DNA of 9,319 nt from Pseudomonadota bacterium (GCA_030596145.1 JAUVKS010000058.1:1-9319); one strand, 5' to 3'; positions 1-7,766 are shown, counted from the stretch's first letter. Notes: generated by a model not told the origin, from the letters alone. Made by a program: numbers and translations.

Positions 1-1752
1 AACAAAATGAAGTCGGGCTGAATGAACAATACCTCCCAGAATGGAAAGCCCAAAGTTAAAAGTATGTCCTAAGATAATAACAATAACGGCAAAAAAGACT
101 CCAACAACCGGCCCCAGAGCCTCCTTCACCATTCCGCCCAGCTGATTCATTACACAGGCAATGGCTGAAGTAGCCATCCCCAATCCAAAAAGACGAGCAT
201 ACGAAAGAAGGTCTCCGATCAGCCCTGTTAAACCATATACATTCCACAGTCCCACTCCGATCCGAATACCCAGATTCTTACTATCGGTAGCAAACAACAG
301 GGTAAAGAGAACACCCAATGACAAAAATCCTATCCCCGCGTAATAGAGGACCGGATTCATGGCAGAAGCTGAACTGGAAAACCAGACCACCCTGCTCACC
401 AGCATAGTCGCGCCCCAGAGCACAAACATAATACCAGACTGATGCAATTTATCAAGATATGAGGGTGATCCCATTATTCCAAGGATATATGAGATGGAAA
501 GATGCACCACACCCAGCCCCAGTGAAATGTAAAACAACATCATAGGATCACCATAACCGATGGAAACATCCGCCAATATCCAAGCGCGACTGGTAAAACT
601 ATAACCGAAGACAGATCCGGTAATTAAGCCTATAATTATGGTAGATACGGCAAATAGCTGACACATATACATGATCGGGCCTAATCCCTGAACTTTCCCC
701 CCCCATTTCTTCCTTGCCCAGTGAGCCAGCAAAAAGAATACCAGACCGTACCCTGCATCACTAAAACAAATACCGAAAAAAAGAATCATAAAAGGAGCAA
801 AAAAATAGGACGGATCTACATTCCTGAATCTGGGCAGACCGTATAACTTGAGCAAGGGTTCGGTGGCCCTTATAAACCAATTATTTTTTAACAGTATAGG
901 TGGTTCCTCTTTCTTTAAGGGTTTTCTTGTTGTTACCTGAACATTAAAATCGCTTTCTTTAATCTTATTCAGAAGTTCATCTTCCCGTTCCTGGGGCACC
1001 CACCCCTGAAGTCCGAAAAGGTACTCTTCAGAGTAAAGTTTTGCTTCATTCTCCGTATAACTGACATGATTCAAGGCATCAGTATACCGGCTGCGCAACA
1101 CATCAATCTTATCAGCAACCCCCGAAAGTTCTTTAACTATTTCAACCTCTTTTACCAACAAGCTATCGATCTCTTCTTCCGCGCTCCTGAGCCCCATTTT
1201 AGGCAAAGGCATGAGCGACGCACCAGGTATGTCAATTGCCTTTTCACTCGCTATAGTAAAAAAGTGAACCTCACCTTTTCCGGGCACTACCTCAAGCAAA
1301 ACATCGTCAGGAACTTTAACGGTTTTCCACTTTTTCTCGTCAATGCGAAACCTTTGCACATAAAAACCTTCTTTTTCAAGCTCCTGAATTTTCTCCGGGT
1401 CGAAATCACCCCACACAGAAAGATCGCCTACGAGTCTTCGCAACTCATGTATTCTGTTTTGCGTTTCCAGTAAAAGAGACAGCTTTTCGTCCGCATAAGA
1501 CACAAGTTCATCATCCGAAACAGAAACCGGAGTTTTATTCTCCATTTTTTTATACTGCTTGATTGCGTCAACAATTTGACTGATCTTTCTGAAATTCTGC
1601 AGGGCAATGGTATTTTTCTTTCCAAGATCACCATCATTTTCAGCTATTTCTTCAACATGCAAAACCCCGGCTTCCTGGAGAAAGCCAACCACTTCTTCTC
1701 GGCTGTCAGAAGTTCCGACTAAGAAAACCCTGTTCATTTTGGTTATAGCCAT
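1..1752 (-). CDS. atpI: V/A-type ATPase subunit I (a subunit), C-terminus cut by window edge
   Basis: This is the membrane stator subunit, which forms the ion half-channels beside the proteolipid ring and carries torque to the peripheral stalk. The frame is open from ATG at 1752 to base 1 (584 codons, no stop), so the protein is truncated only by the window. The start MAITKMNRVFLVG is typical of the family; AAGGGG lies 7 bases upstream and the D stop codon is 3 bases away. Residues 1-310 are hydrophilic with helical, coiled-coil-like parts (cytosolic domain, with GLQGWVP near 247). Hydrophobic segments lie at about 314-342, 358-383, 403-426, 439-455, 466-488, 503-535 and 545-572. LLSYARLFGLG (515-525) carries Arg520, the expected essential channel arginine. 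LGHTFNFGLSILGGIVHSAR ends at Arg580, matching the conserved last helix. About 30-45 residues are probably missing. The proteolipid gene (K) is expected next. Family assignment is secure; whether the coupling ion is H+ or Na+ cannot be told. Confidence 0.96.
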   Translation of the reverse strand, partial: MAITKMNRVFLVGTSDSREEVVGFLQEAGVLHVEEIAENDGDLGKKNTIALQNFRKISQIVDAIKQYKKMENKTPVSVSDDELVSYADEKLSLLLETQNRIHELRRLVGDLSVWGDFDPEKIQELEKEGFYVQRFRIDEKKWKTVKVPDDVLLEVVPGKGEVHFFTIASEKAIDIPGASLMPLPKMGLRSAEEEIDSLLVKEVEIVKELSGVADKIDVLRSRYTDALNHVSYTENEAKLYSEEYLFGLQGWVPQEREDELLNKIKESDFNVQVTTRKPLKKEEPPILLKNNWFIRATEPLLKLYGLPRFRNVDPSYFFAPFMILFFGICFSDAGYGLVFFLLAHWARKKWGGKVQGLGPIMYMCQLFAVSTIIIGLITGSVFGYSFTSRAWILADVSIGYGDPMMLFYISLGLGVVHLSISYILGIMGSPSYLDKLHQSGIMFVLWGATMLVSRVVWFSSSASAMNPVLYYAGIGFLSLGVLFTLLFATDSKNLGIRIGVGLWNVYGLTGLIGDLLSYARLFGLGMATSAIACVMNQLGGMVKEALGPVVGVFFAVIVIILGHTFNFGLSILGGIVHSARLHFV

Positions 1753-1755
1753 GCC

Positions 1756-2376
1756 CTATCCCCTTGCTATTGCGTCTAAAGCTTCTCTCGTAAGTCTCTT
1801 GGCAACTTTCGCCACCCCAACGGAAGCGGCCTGTTGATCCTGGAGATAAACACTAATTTTTCTAATATATCTACGACAGTCAGGAATGAGCCTCTGTTCG
1901 TAAAGATTGATCCTCTGACTCGTCTTTATGAAACCGGCGTTCAGTGCCTCTTCTTCTTCCTTTAAAATCTTTAATGCTTCCCGAAAGGATATAAGCCTGC
2001 GCGTCTTTTCTATCACCTCATCGAGGCTATAAGTCGTGGCAAAAATGCTGTACGGCGTATCCTCAAAAACCACACCGGCAAAATATGGCACCTTGAGCCC
2101 CGCAACATTACTTATTGTCACTTCCACTTCCTTGATCCTGACAAAAAACCGGATGTCCTTCTCCAACTCCCAATATAACTGGGACCATGATGAAATCTCT
2201 TTCAACAGCTTGTCAATATCATCCTGCTGTTCTTTGATTTTCTCACGCGCCGCAGTTAGCTGCATAAGGAGTTGCTGCTTTCTGGCTTCAAGAGTAGGAA
2301 GAAAACGCCGAAACATCCCCAGCTTTTTCTTCTGCTCCCTCAATGAAACTTTATTTAATTTAACTCGTGCTGCCAT
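1756..2376 (-). CDS. atpD: V/A-type ATPase subunit D (central rotor shaft)
   Basis: Subunit D is the long coiled-coil shaft inside the A3B3 head that links catalysis to rotation of the membrane ring. The 206-residue length is usual for the family. The N-terminus MAARVKLNKVSLREQKKKLG resembles the basic family start. Residues 1-72 and about 130-206 are charged helical regions that would pair as the antiparallel coiled coil, around a more compact middle (about 75-125, containing VPYFAGVVFED). The start lies 2 bases after the stop of subunit B, and no clear Shine-Dalgarno sequence precedes it, so translation is probably coupled to B. Subunit I begins 3 bases after its stop. In many V/A-ATPases D binds a small F subunit; none is encoded next to it here. 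Confidence 0.95.
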   Translation of the reverse strand: MAARVKLNKVSLREQKKKLGMFRRFLPTLEARKQQLLMQLTAAREKIKEQQDDIDKLLKEISSWSQLYWELEKDIRFFVRIKEVEVTISNVAGLKVPYFAGVVFEDTPYSIFATTYSLDEVIEKTRRLISFREALKILKEEEEALNAGFIKTSQRINLYEQRLIPDCRRYIRKISVYLQDQQAASVGVAKVAKRLTREALDAIARG

Positions 2377-2378
2377 AA

Positions 2379-3677
2379 TTATTTGGGCCAGTACTTATCA
2401 ATAAATTCCTGTTTAATTCCAACGTCCTCAGGGCCGAAACACTCGGCCATGGTCTTCCATCCAAGATCAAGAGCATCGTTTATGCCCAGATCCACATTCA
2501 AGTCCATAAACCTGTCATAGAAGAGCTCCGCATATTTCAGATACTTATCATCTGCTTCGGTTTTCTCAAAGCCCATGGAGAGTTTCTGCTCTACCTCCCG
2601 GCTTTCCGCGAAGAGCCTGATCATGCTGTTCATAATGTAACCATGATCTTCCCGGGTGACTTTGCCGATCACCAATTGCTTCAATCTGGAGAGTGAGCCA
2701 AAAGGTTCAATCACCCCAGTCTTGAGATAAAACTGACCTTCAGTGATATATCCTGTATTATCGGGAACAGGATGGGTAACATCATCGCCCGGCATGGTAG
2801 TCACAGCAAGCAAGGTAATACTTCCCGCCCCCTCGAAATCAACTGCCTTTTCGTAACGGGAGGCAAGATCACTATAAAGTGAACCGGGATAACCCAGATT
2901 CGACGGCACCTGATCCATCGATATGGCAATCTCCTTTATGGCATCAGCAAAAGCCGTCATATCAGATAAGAGAACAATAACCTTTTTGCCCTGTATCCCA
3001 AACTGCTCCGCAACAGCCAACACCATATCCGGAACAAGAAGCCTTTCTACCGTAGGATCAGAAGCAGTATTAATAAACATTATAGTTCGGGACAAAACAC
3101 CCGCTTCTTCAAAGGCATTTCTAAATTTGAGATACTCATCATATTTTAGCCCAATCCCTCCCAAGATAACGATATCCGCGTCAATACGCACTCCAACACG
3201 GGCGAGAAGCTCATTATAAGGCTCGCCAGCCGCGGCAAATATAGGAAGCTTCTGACTTTCGACTAATGGATTAAATACATCTATCATGGGGATCCTGGTT
3301 TCAACAAACCCGCGCGGTATGATACGCTTTATGGGATTAACGGAAGGTCCGCCTATGTTTATCCTGGGCAATGCAGTCAAATTGGGTCCATTATCTATGG
3401 GATCGCCGGAACCATTGAATATCCTGCCCAACAGCGCGTCCCCAAAAGGTACCTGCATCGGATGATTCAAAAATCTCACCTCATCATTGGTGGCTACACC
3501 TCTTGACCCCGCAAAAACCTGAAGTGAAACTTCGTCACCCTGTAACCGTATCACCTGGGCAAGCGACACCCCGAACTTGCTCTTCACGGTAGCAAGCTCT
3601 CCATAGCTAACCCCCTTTGCAGGCACGGTTATTATATCACCCTGTATCCGTATGATAATGGAATGTTCTTCAATCAT
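2379..3677 (-). CDS. atpB: V/A-type ATPase subunit B (non-catalytic head subunit)
   Basis: Subunit B alternates with subunit A in the hexameric head and supplies residues to the catalytic interface. The 432-residue length fits bacterial B subunits. A beta-barrel N-terminal domain occupies about 1-75, with LLGRIFNGSGDPID at 82-95. The P-loop position of A is occupied by FAAAGEPYNELLARVG (147-162), which lacks a Walker A lysine, as expected for a non-catalytic B. LLSDMTAFADAIKEI (236-250) and HPVPDNTGYITEGQFYL (302-318) are recognisable family blocks. The SLSR stretch at 328-331 should hold the arginine finger (Arg331) acting on the nucleotide in A. The ATG overlaps the stop of A as ATGA, and AAAGGAG sits 5 bases upstream. 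The C-terminus ends KYWPK. B is clearly the paralogue of the neighbouring A gene, not an F-type beta subunit. Confidence 0.98.
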   Translation of the reverse strand: MIEEHSIIIRIQGDIITVPAKGVSYGELATVKSKFGVSLAQVIRLQGDEVSLQVFAGSRGVATNDEVRFLNHPMQVPFGDALLGRIFNGSGDPIDNGPNLTALPRINIGGPSVNPIKRIIPRGFVETRIPMIDVFNPLVESQKLPIFAAAGEPYNELLARVGVRIDADIVILGGIGLKYDEYLKFRNAFEEAGVLSRTIMFINTASDPTVERLLVPDMVLAVAEQFGIQGKKVIVLLSDMTAFADAIKEIAISMDQVPSNLGYPGSLYSDLASRYEKAVDFEGAGSITLLAVTTMPGDDVTHPVPDNTGYITEGQFYLKTGVIEPFGSLSRLKQLVIGKVTREDHGYIMNSMIRLFAESREVEQKLSMGFEKTEADDKYLKYAELFYDRFMDLNVDLGINDALDLGWKTMAECFGPEDVGIKQEFIDKYWPK

Positions 3678-5434
3678 GCTTGCTCCTTTCCCAATATCGA
3701 TTCGATTTCTATTCTATATCTCATATATTCCTCTCCCTTAAAGGGACAGTACTTTAACTGGAAGAAAAGGTTCTGCAGATGCGCCATCTCTTTTCTGGTC
3801 TCTTCTTTGGTTTCAAAGGTAAATTGATGCTGCACCATACCCATAAGAAGATGGAAATCTGATAATTGTCTCTCTTTGGAGGTAGCGCACTCAACACTGT
3901 CGAATGCGTCTTGCTGGAGACAAACGGCGTCGATCATTTCCGCTTTTAGATAAGTAATCAGGTCATCTGTGCTGACACCTTCTTCTCCTACCACCAGCAT
4001 CATCTGGTGGATATCACTTCCCCTCAACATCAGGGCGTGGGCCTCCTTTACCAGATCAACCCAACCCTCAGAATATTCATTTAACGAGTCTTTAGTCTGG
4101 TCTAAATAGAGACTCCACGAGATAAGCGGATCAATGGCGGGATATCGTCTCTGATCGGACCTCGTTTGTGAAAGACCATAAAACGCGCCGACCACCTTGA
4201 GTGTATTCTGGGTAACAGGTTCCTCAAAATTTCCTCCCGCCGGAGAAACCGTTCCCATAAGGGTTACGGATCCGGAAGAACCGTCATATAGCTCTACAAC
4301 CCCTGCTCTCTCATAAATTGTGGCAATCTGACTTTCCAGATAGGCGGGAAAAGCCTCCTCACCGGGAATTTCTTCCATACGGGCAGATAGCTCACGAAGA
4401 GCTTGAGCCCATCTCGAAGTACTGTCGGCAAGAACCAATGCCTTAAGTCCAAGCTGGCGAAAGTATTCACCTAACGCCATCCCTGTATATACTGATGCCT
4501 CCCGCGCCGCAACAGGCATAGATGACGTATTACAAATAATAATCGTTCTTTCCATCAAGGGTTTTCCCGTCTTTGGATCTTCCAGTTCAGGAAATTCACG
4601 GATTGTTTCCACAACCTCGCCCGCGCGTTCCCCACACGCAACGATAATAACAATATCGACCTCAGCATATCGAGAAATAATCTGCTGGAGCACAGTCTTA
4701 CCGGCGCCAAACGGACCCGGAATACAGGCTGTTCCCCCCTCAGCCAGAGGATAAAAAATATCAATGAGCCGACACTGTGTCATAATCTGGTTTACAGGCA
4801 GCAGTTTTTTTTCATAAACCCGAAGCGGCATCTTAACAGGCCATTCCTGGCTCATGGTTACCGGTATCTCTTTACCGTCATCACCCGTCAACACCGCTAT
4901 GGTATCATTAACCGTATAAGCGCCCGCGGGTTCGATATTTATAACCTCATACGTCCCCTGCAAACGAAAGGGAACGGTTATGTGGTGTTCAAAAATGCTT
5001 TCAGGAACCTTGCCCAGGTAATGCCCTGCTCTGACCTTCGCGCCTTTTTCAATGGTGGGTGTGAAATCCCATTTCTTCTCCCCATCGAGGGCATCGAGAT
5101 ATTGGCCACGTCTCAGGAAAAACCCTTCATCATTTTCCAGCTCTGCCAGAGGGTTTTGAAGACCGTCATAAATGTTTCCAAGAATTCCAGGACCGAGTGT
5201 AGCCGATAGCAACTCGCGAGAAAACTCCACTTTGTCCCCTATGCGCAGCCCACTCGTGTTCTCAAAAACCTGCATGTCTATCTGCTGGCCTCGTATCCTG
5301 ATCACCTCGGATTTCAGCGGCACACCATCGCAGATGATATAAGCCACCTCATTACGCATTACCGCCGACTCCACCTCGCATGTCACCATTGGACCGCTAA
5401 CACCAACCACGCGTCCTTTTTTTACATCACTCAT
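3674..5434 (-). CDS. atpA: V/A-type ATPase catalytic subunit A
   Basis: Subunit A is the ATP-hydrolysing or ATP-synthesising subunit of the rotary complex, and its 586 residues are normal for the family. The N-terminal barrel covers about 1-75. The insertion typical of A subunits (the non-homologous region, absent from F-type beta) lies at about 110-185. Walker A GPFGAGKT is at 240-247. CGERAGEV (267-274) holds the expected catalytic Glu269. The Walker B strand LVLAD ends at Asp337 and is followed by STSRWAQALRE. SPAGGNFEEPVTQNT (397-411) and RRYPAIDPLISWS (429-441) are further family blocks, followed by a helical C-terminal domain. All the catalytic residues I can check are present, so it should be active. 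AGGAG lies 7 bases before the ATG. The gene overlaps DUF2764 upstream and B downstream by four bases each, which should help keep subunit ratios balanced. Confidence 0.98.
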   Translation of the reverse strand: MSDVKKGRVVGVSGPMVTCEVESAVMRNEVAYIICDGVPLKSEVIRIRGQQIDMQVFENTSGLRIGDKVEFSRELLSATLGPGILGNIYDGLQNPLAELENDEGFFLRRGQYLDALDGEKKWDFTPTIEKGAKVRAGHYLGKVPESIFEHHITVPFRLQGTYEVINIEPAGAYTVNDTIAVLTGDDGKEIPVTMSQEWPVKMPLRVYEKKLLPVNQIMTQCRLIDIFYPLAEGGTACIPGPFGAGKTVLQQIISRYAEVDIVIIVACGERAGEVVETIREFPELEDPKTGKPLMERTIIICNTSSMPVAAREASVYTGMALGEYFRQLGLKALVLADSTSRWAQALRELSARMEEIPGEEAFPAYLESQIATIYERAGVVELYDGSSGSVTLMGTVSPAGGNFEEPVTQNTLKVVGAFYGLSQTRSDQRRYPAIDPLISWSLYLDQTKDSLNEYSEGWVDLVKEAHALMLRGSDIHQMMLVVGEEGVSTDDLITYLKAEMIDAVCLQQDAFDSVECATSKERQLSDFHLLMGMVQHQFTFETKEETRKEMAHLQNLFFQLKYCPFKGEEYMRYRIEIESILGKEQA

Positions 5435-6165
5435 ACTTGAACTCCTACACTATCAAAAAAGGTATTTAAATCATAAGGAGAATTCATCTTTGCCCAGCGA
5501 TCGTAAACCATCGCCTCTGCCAGATAGGCAAGTATTGCATTAAAAGAAAAAGGATCACTGCCCTCACAGTGAAAAATATATCTTAATCGCGCTTCATCCA
5601 GGTAGCGCTCAATCAAGAGAGGGTTTTGTCCCTCGCCTATCTTAGCCATAACGGCTGAAAAATCAAACTTCCCAAAATCCGTAAGCATCATATAATCCGC
5701 GGGCTCTTCACTTCTTTCCCGCATTCTTAAGGTCACCAAAACGTTTCGCAATCCTACTTCCCACGGAATGTACTGGGTGAGATACGCACAGTTTAACTCC
5801 ATTGCCAGAGAATGGGTATGCACATAATAAAGTTCCCACAATCTATCGTACACATAGCGGCGATTAATGCCCTTTTCCCGTTCATCAATGAAGTCTTTTA
5901 TAAAGAGTGGTAATTTCTTTTTGTCTTGCAGGTCTTCATGTGTCAGCATGCCACCTTCATCAAAGGTGCCTTTACCCAGAGCAAGGCTCTCAAAATTTGA
6001 CACATCGATTGACAAAAGATAAGCTTCAAGGAGAGGATAATCATCCGCCTCAATGTTTCTTCTAACCATCCCTGCAATCTGATCAAAGGGAATAGGCATC
6101 TCCCCACCCAATTCTTCAGGGAGTGAGGGGAGTAAGCAACTTAAAAAAGCGTAGGAGGAACCCAT
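5431..6165 (-). CDS. DUF2764 family V-ATPase-associated protein (C-like subunit)
   Basis: This 244-residue soluble protein has the DUF2764 hallmark near its start: SYAFLSCLLPSLPEE followed by PIPFDQI. In bacteria with this operon order, DUF2764 sits between E and A and is thought to stand in for the classical C (d-like) subunit at the top of the rotor; that role is inferred from position and family, not from a catalytic motif. The remainder is helical and charged, with a LWELYYVHTHSLAMELN segment and conserved-looking aromatic residues (EARLRYIFHCEG), and no membrane segment. The start lies 8 bases after the stop of E; the nearest Shine-Dalgarno-like GAGGAG is inside the end of E, about 13 bases away, so initiation is probably coupled. 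The stop codon overlaps the start of A (ATGA). I assign the family with good confidence and the exact role with less. Confidence 0.87.
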   Translation of the reverse strand: MGSSYAFLSCLLPSLPEELGGEMPIPFDQIAGMVRRNIEADDYPLLEAYLLSIDVSNFESLALGKGTFDEGGMLTHEDLQDKKKLPLFIKDFIDEREKGINRRYVYDRLWELYYVHTHSLAMELNCAYLTQYIPWEVGLRNVLVTLRMRERSEEPADYMMLTDFGKFDFSAVMAKIGEGQNPLLIERYLDEARLRYIFHCEGSDPFSFNAILAYLAEAMVYDRWAKMNSPYDLNTFFDSVGVQV

Positions 6166-6173
6166 AACTGGAA

Positions 6174-6794
6174 TTATTTCTCCTCTTCGGTAAAGAAATA
6201 TTTTCTAAAACGAGGCGAACAAAATTCAGAAAACACCTCTACCAGACCTTCACTAAAATTAAAGTGACTCCCTGTTCCCTCAATACCCATTTTCAACCCA
6301 AAAGATACCTTATCAGTAAAGTGAACAACTAAATGCGAAAGGGACTTCTCTCGAAATCGCTCCAGGAACCACTTCTGTAATTGTGTCTTTTTATCTTCAG
6401 GAAGAAGAAACTCTATCCTGTGTTCGTCTCCACGGTTTTTGCCAAACTCAGTAACGAGAATTTCTATTATCTTCTCCATGAATTTTTCATTATCGAGTGT
6501 TGACTTTATTTCTTTACTCACCGTAGGCTCAACTATAGCACCCTCCAGTTTTTCCTGCACCTTGATGATGAAGTTACTGGCAGCAATGGCCAAATCCGCA
6601 TCCATCTGCCTCCGGGTGTCTTCCGCTTCCTTCTTTGCTTGTTCCTCAAGCTTTACAGCTTCACTCCCGGCTTCTGTGATTATTTTCTCAGATTCCGCGT
6701 GAGCGTCACTGATAATTTTTTCAGCCTCATTTTTTGCCGGAGAAAGAACTTTTTCAGTCAGTTCGGCGGTAATATCTCCCAACGTTTTTGTCAT
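6174..6794 (-). CDS. atpE: V/A-type ATPase subunit E (peripheral stalk)
   Basis: Subunit E forms the peripheral stalk that stops the A3B3 head from turning with the rotor. I choose ATG at 6794 (206 residues, MTKTLGDITAELTEKV) because AAAGGGAG lies 4 bases upstream; the frame could extend to a GTG at 6827, but that start has no good ribosome site and adds an atypical MVGAEGVKGRI. Residues about 8-80 are an Ala/Glu/Lys-rich helix (KNEAEKIISDAHAESEKI), the expected coiled coil; the C-terminal 100 residues form a compact domain (VVHFTDKVSFGLKMGI). No separate G subunit, the usual partner in the stalk heterodimer, precedes or follows it. It is the first gene of the operon; upstream is the divergent control region. 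Sequence similarity in this family is low, so the call rests on coiled-coil composition plus position. Confidence 0.9.
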   Translation of the reverse strand: MTKTLGDITAELTEKVLSPAKNEAEKIISDAHAESEKIITEAGSEAVKLEEQAKKEAEDTRRQMDADLAIAASNFIIKVQEKLEGAIVEPTVSKEIKSTLDNEKFMEKIIEILVTEFGKNRGDEHRIEFLLPEDKKTQLQKWFLERFREKSLSHLVVHFTDKVSFGLKMGIEGTGSHFNFSEGLVEVFSEFCSPRFRKYFFTEEEK

Positions 6795-6883
6795 GATTCT
6801 CCCTTTCACCCCTTCTGCCCCTACCACCTCAACGAACGAATGGCCGGGTTTAGTATTTCACAAAATATCTTTACACGAAACTT

Positions 6884-6957
6884 TCAGGCTGGAGGGCAAA
6901 TAAAATCCACCTTACCGTATTGAGTCGGATTAAATGGATTGCTCGTAACCAGCCTGA
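6884..6957 (-). repeat. Nested inverted repeat in the presumed ATPase operon leader
   Basis: TCAGGCTGG (6884-6892) and CCAGCCTGA (6949-6957) are perfect 9-base inverted arms. Inside them AATCCA (6904-6909) pairs with TGGATT (6935-6940), and CCG (6915-6917) can pair with CGG (6926-6928). If transcription starts near 6966, this would be a long stem-loop occupying most of the first half of the leader, ending about 90 bases before the subunit E start. A regulatory leader is possible; I do not recognise a named riboswitch. Confidence 0.45.
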
Positions 6958-6973
6958 CCACCAACGCGGGCAT

Positions 6974-7002
6974 CCTATACTCCAATTCTTTTTCAAAATC
7001 AA
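6974..7002 (-). promoter_or_regulatory. Candidate sigma70-like promoter for the ATPase operon
   Basis: Read leftwards, TTGATT (6997-7002) and TATAGG (6974-6979) are spaced by 17 bases, each matching four of six consensus positions. Directly upstream is an almost pure A run on this strand (7004-7019), which resembles an UP element. The predicted start near 6966 would give a leader of about 170 bases before subunit E. The -10 match is mediocre, so other sites in this AT-rich region remain possible. Confidence 0.4.
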
Positions 7003-7031
7003 GTTTTTTTTATTTTTTTAACGAAAATGTA

Positions 7032-7048
7032 TGAATATGCAGTATTCA
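7032..7048. repeat. Short dyad between the divergent promoters
   Basis: TGAATA (7032-7037) and TATTCA (7043-7048) are perfect 6-base inverted arms around TGCAG. The position, upstream of both candidate promoters, suits a regulator binding site, but a 6-base dyad in AT-rich DNA can arise by chance. Confidence 0.25.
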
Positions 7049-7103
7049 AGACACACATTATCTGCTATTATACATAAGCAATGTTGTCAGGGATTTCAGC
7101 ATT

Positions 7104-7132
7104 TTGATGCTTCTCCGGATACACCGTGTAAT
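7104..7132 (+). promoter_or_regulatory. Candidate sigma70-like promoter for the nitroreductase gene
   Basis: TTGATG (7104-7109) and TGTAAT (7127-7132) are separated by exactly 17 bases; they match four and five of six consensus positions. Transcription would begin near 7139-7140, about 35 bases before the ATG, inside the palindrome at 7134-7150. Confidence 0.55.
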
Positions 7133-7133
7133 T

Positions 7134-7150
7134 AGTATATGCCATATACT
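7134..7150. promoter_or_regulatory. Perfect 17-base palindrome, likely operator
   Basis: AGTATATGCCATATACT has two perfect 8-base arms around a single central C. It starts 2 bases after the candidate -10 element and covers the predicted transcription start of the nitroreductase gene, the usual place for a repressor operator. The regulator is unknown and is not encoded in this window. Confidence 0.5.
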
Positions 7151-7173
7151 CTCAAATAATTAAGGAGGGCAGA

Positions 7174-7743
7174 ATGATAAGGGATTTGATACAAAAGAAC
7201 AGAAGTTACCGGCGATTTTATCAGGATCTTGTAATAGAAACGGGAACGCTAAGAGAACTTGTTGACCTTGCGAGGCTCTCCGCCTCAGCAGCAAACATGC
7301 AACCTCTGAAATATATCCTTTCCTGTGATCCTCAAAAGAATGGGCTTATATTTCCACATCTTGCATGGGCTGGTTATCTGAAGGACTGGCCCGGCCCGGC
7401 GGAAGGAGAAAAACCATCGGCGTACATTATCATACTCGAAGACACAGAGATAAGCCGCTCTATTGGCTGTGACCACGGAATTGCTGCTCAGAGTATCCTT
7501 CTGGGTGCAACAGAAAAAGGTTTCGGAGGCTGCATGATTGCCTCAATCCAGCGGGAGAAACTCCGCGAAGTTCTCAAAATACCATCCCGCTACGAAATAC
7601 TGCTTGTCCTTGCTCTTGGTAAGCCAAAAGAAACGGTTGTAATCGAAACAGTCGGGCCTGATGGAAATATAAAATACTGGCGTGACAGCGAAGGCAAACA
7701 CCGTGTGCCAAAGCGCTCCCTGGATGATATTATAATTGGATAA
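7174..7743 (+). CDS. Nitroreductase-family FMN-dependent oxidoreductase
   Basis: This 189-residue protein has the nitroreductase fold signature. RSYRRF (10-15) is the N-terminal FMN-phosphate-binding arginine block. SASAANMQPLKY (36-47) is the second flavin-contact segment. HGIAAQSILLGATEKGFGGC (101-120) is the conserved helix and glycine turn near the flavin. The C-terminal WRDSEGKHRVPKRSLDDII is typical of short anaerobe members of the family. Such enzymes use NAD(P)H to reduce nitro groups, quinones, flavins or enones; the substrate cannot be read from sequence. No signal peptide is visible, so it should be cytoplasmic. AAGGAGGG stands 4 bases before the ATG, a strong ribosome site. A promoter and palindromic operator lie just upstream, implying its own control. 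The gene is divergent from the ATPase operon and followed by REP-like hairpins. Confidence 0.88.
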   Translation: MIRDLIQKNRSYRRFYQDLVIETGTLRELVDLARLSASAANMQPLKYILSCDPQKNGLIFPHLAWAGYLKDWPGPAEGEKPSAYIIILEDTEISRSIGCDHGIAAQSILLGATEKGFGGCMIASIQREKLREVLKIPSRYEILLVLALGKPKETVVIETVGPDGNIKYWRDSEGKHRVPKRSLDDIIIG

Positions 7744-7766
7744 ATGTATCATATATGACGGGATGC

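Larger units (their letters stand above)
6795..7173. other. Divergent intergenic control region
   Basis: These 379 bases separate the leftward ATPase operon from the rightward nitroreductase gene. They hold candidate promoters for both directions, a nested inverted repeat in the presumed ATPase leader (6884-6957), an interrupted run of T (7004-7019), a 6-5-6 dyad (7032-7048), an alternative extended -10 element TGCTATTAT (7063-7071, rightward) and a perfect palindrome (7134-7150). The only open frame of note is a 29-codon leftward one at 6884-6973, treated as doubtful. I see no RNA gene that I can name. Confidence 0.75.

Noticed and set aside
56..247. Leftward 63-codon open frame
   Set aside because: It lies in another frame of the subunit I gene, whose own frame is unbroken to base 1 and carries the family motifs in this stretch.
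1066..1473. Rightward 135-codon open frame
   Set aside because: It is antisense to subunit I and has no family-like motif; the subunit I translation is clear.
2036..2404. Rightward 122-codon open frame
   Set aside because: It is antisense to subunit D and crosses its start; composition (Ser/Ile-rich) is typical of an antisense shadow.
6795..6827. Longer start (GTG at 6827) for subunit E
   Set aside because: No good ribosome site precedes it, and ATG at 6794 has AAAGGGAG four bases upstream.
7004..7019. Interrupted T run as a terminator
   Set aside because: No stem precedes it on the plus strand and no gene ends nearby; an UP element or simple AT-rich spacer is the better reading.
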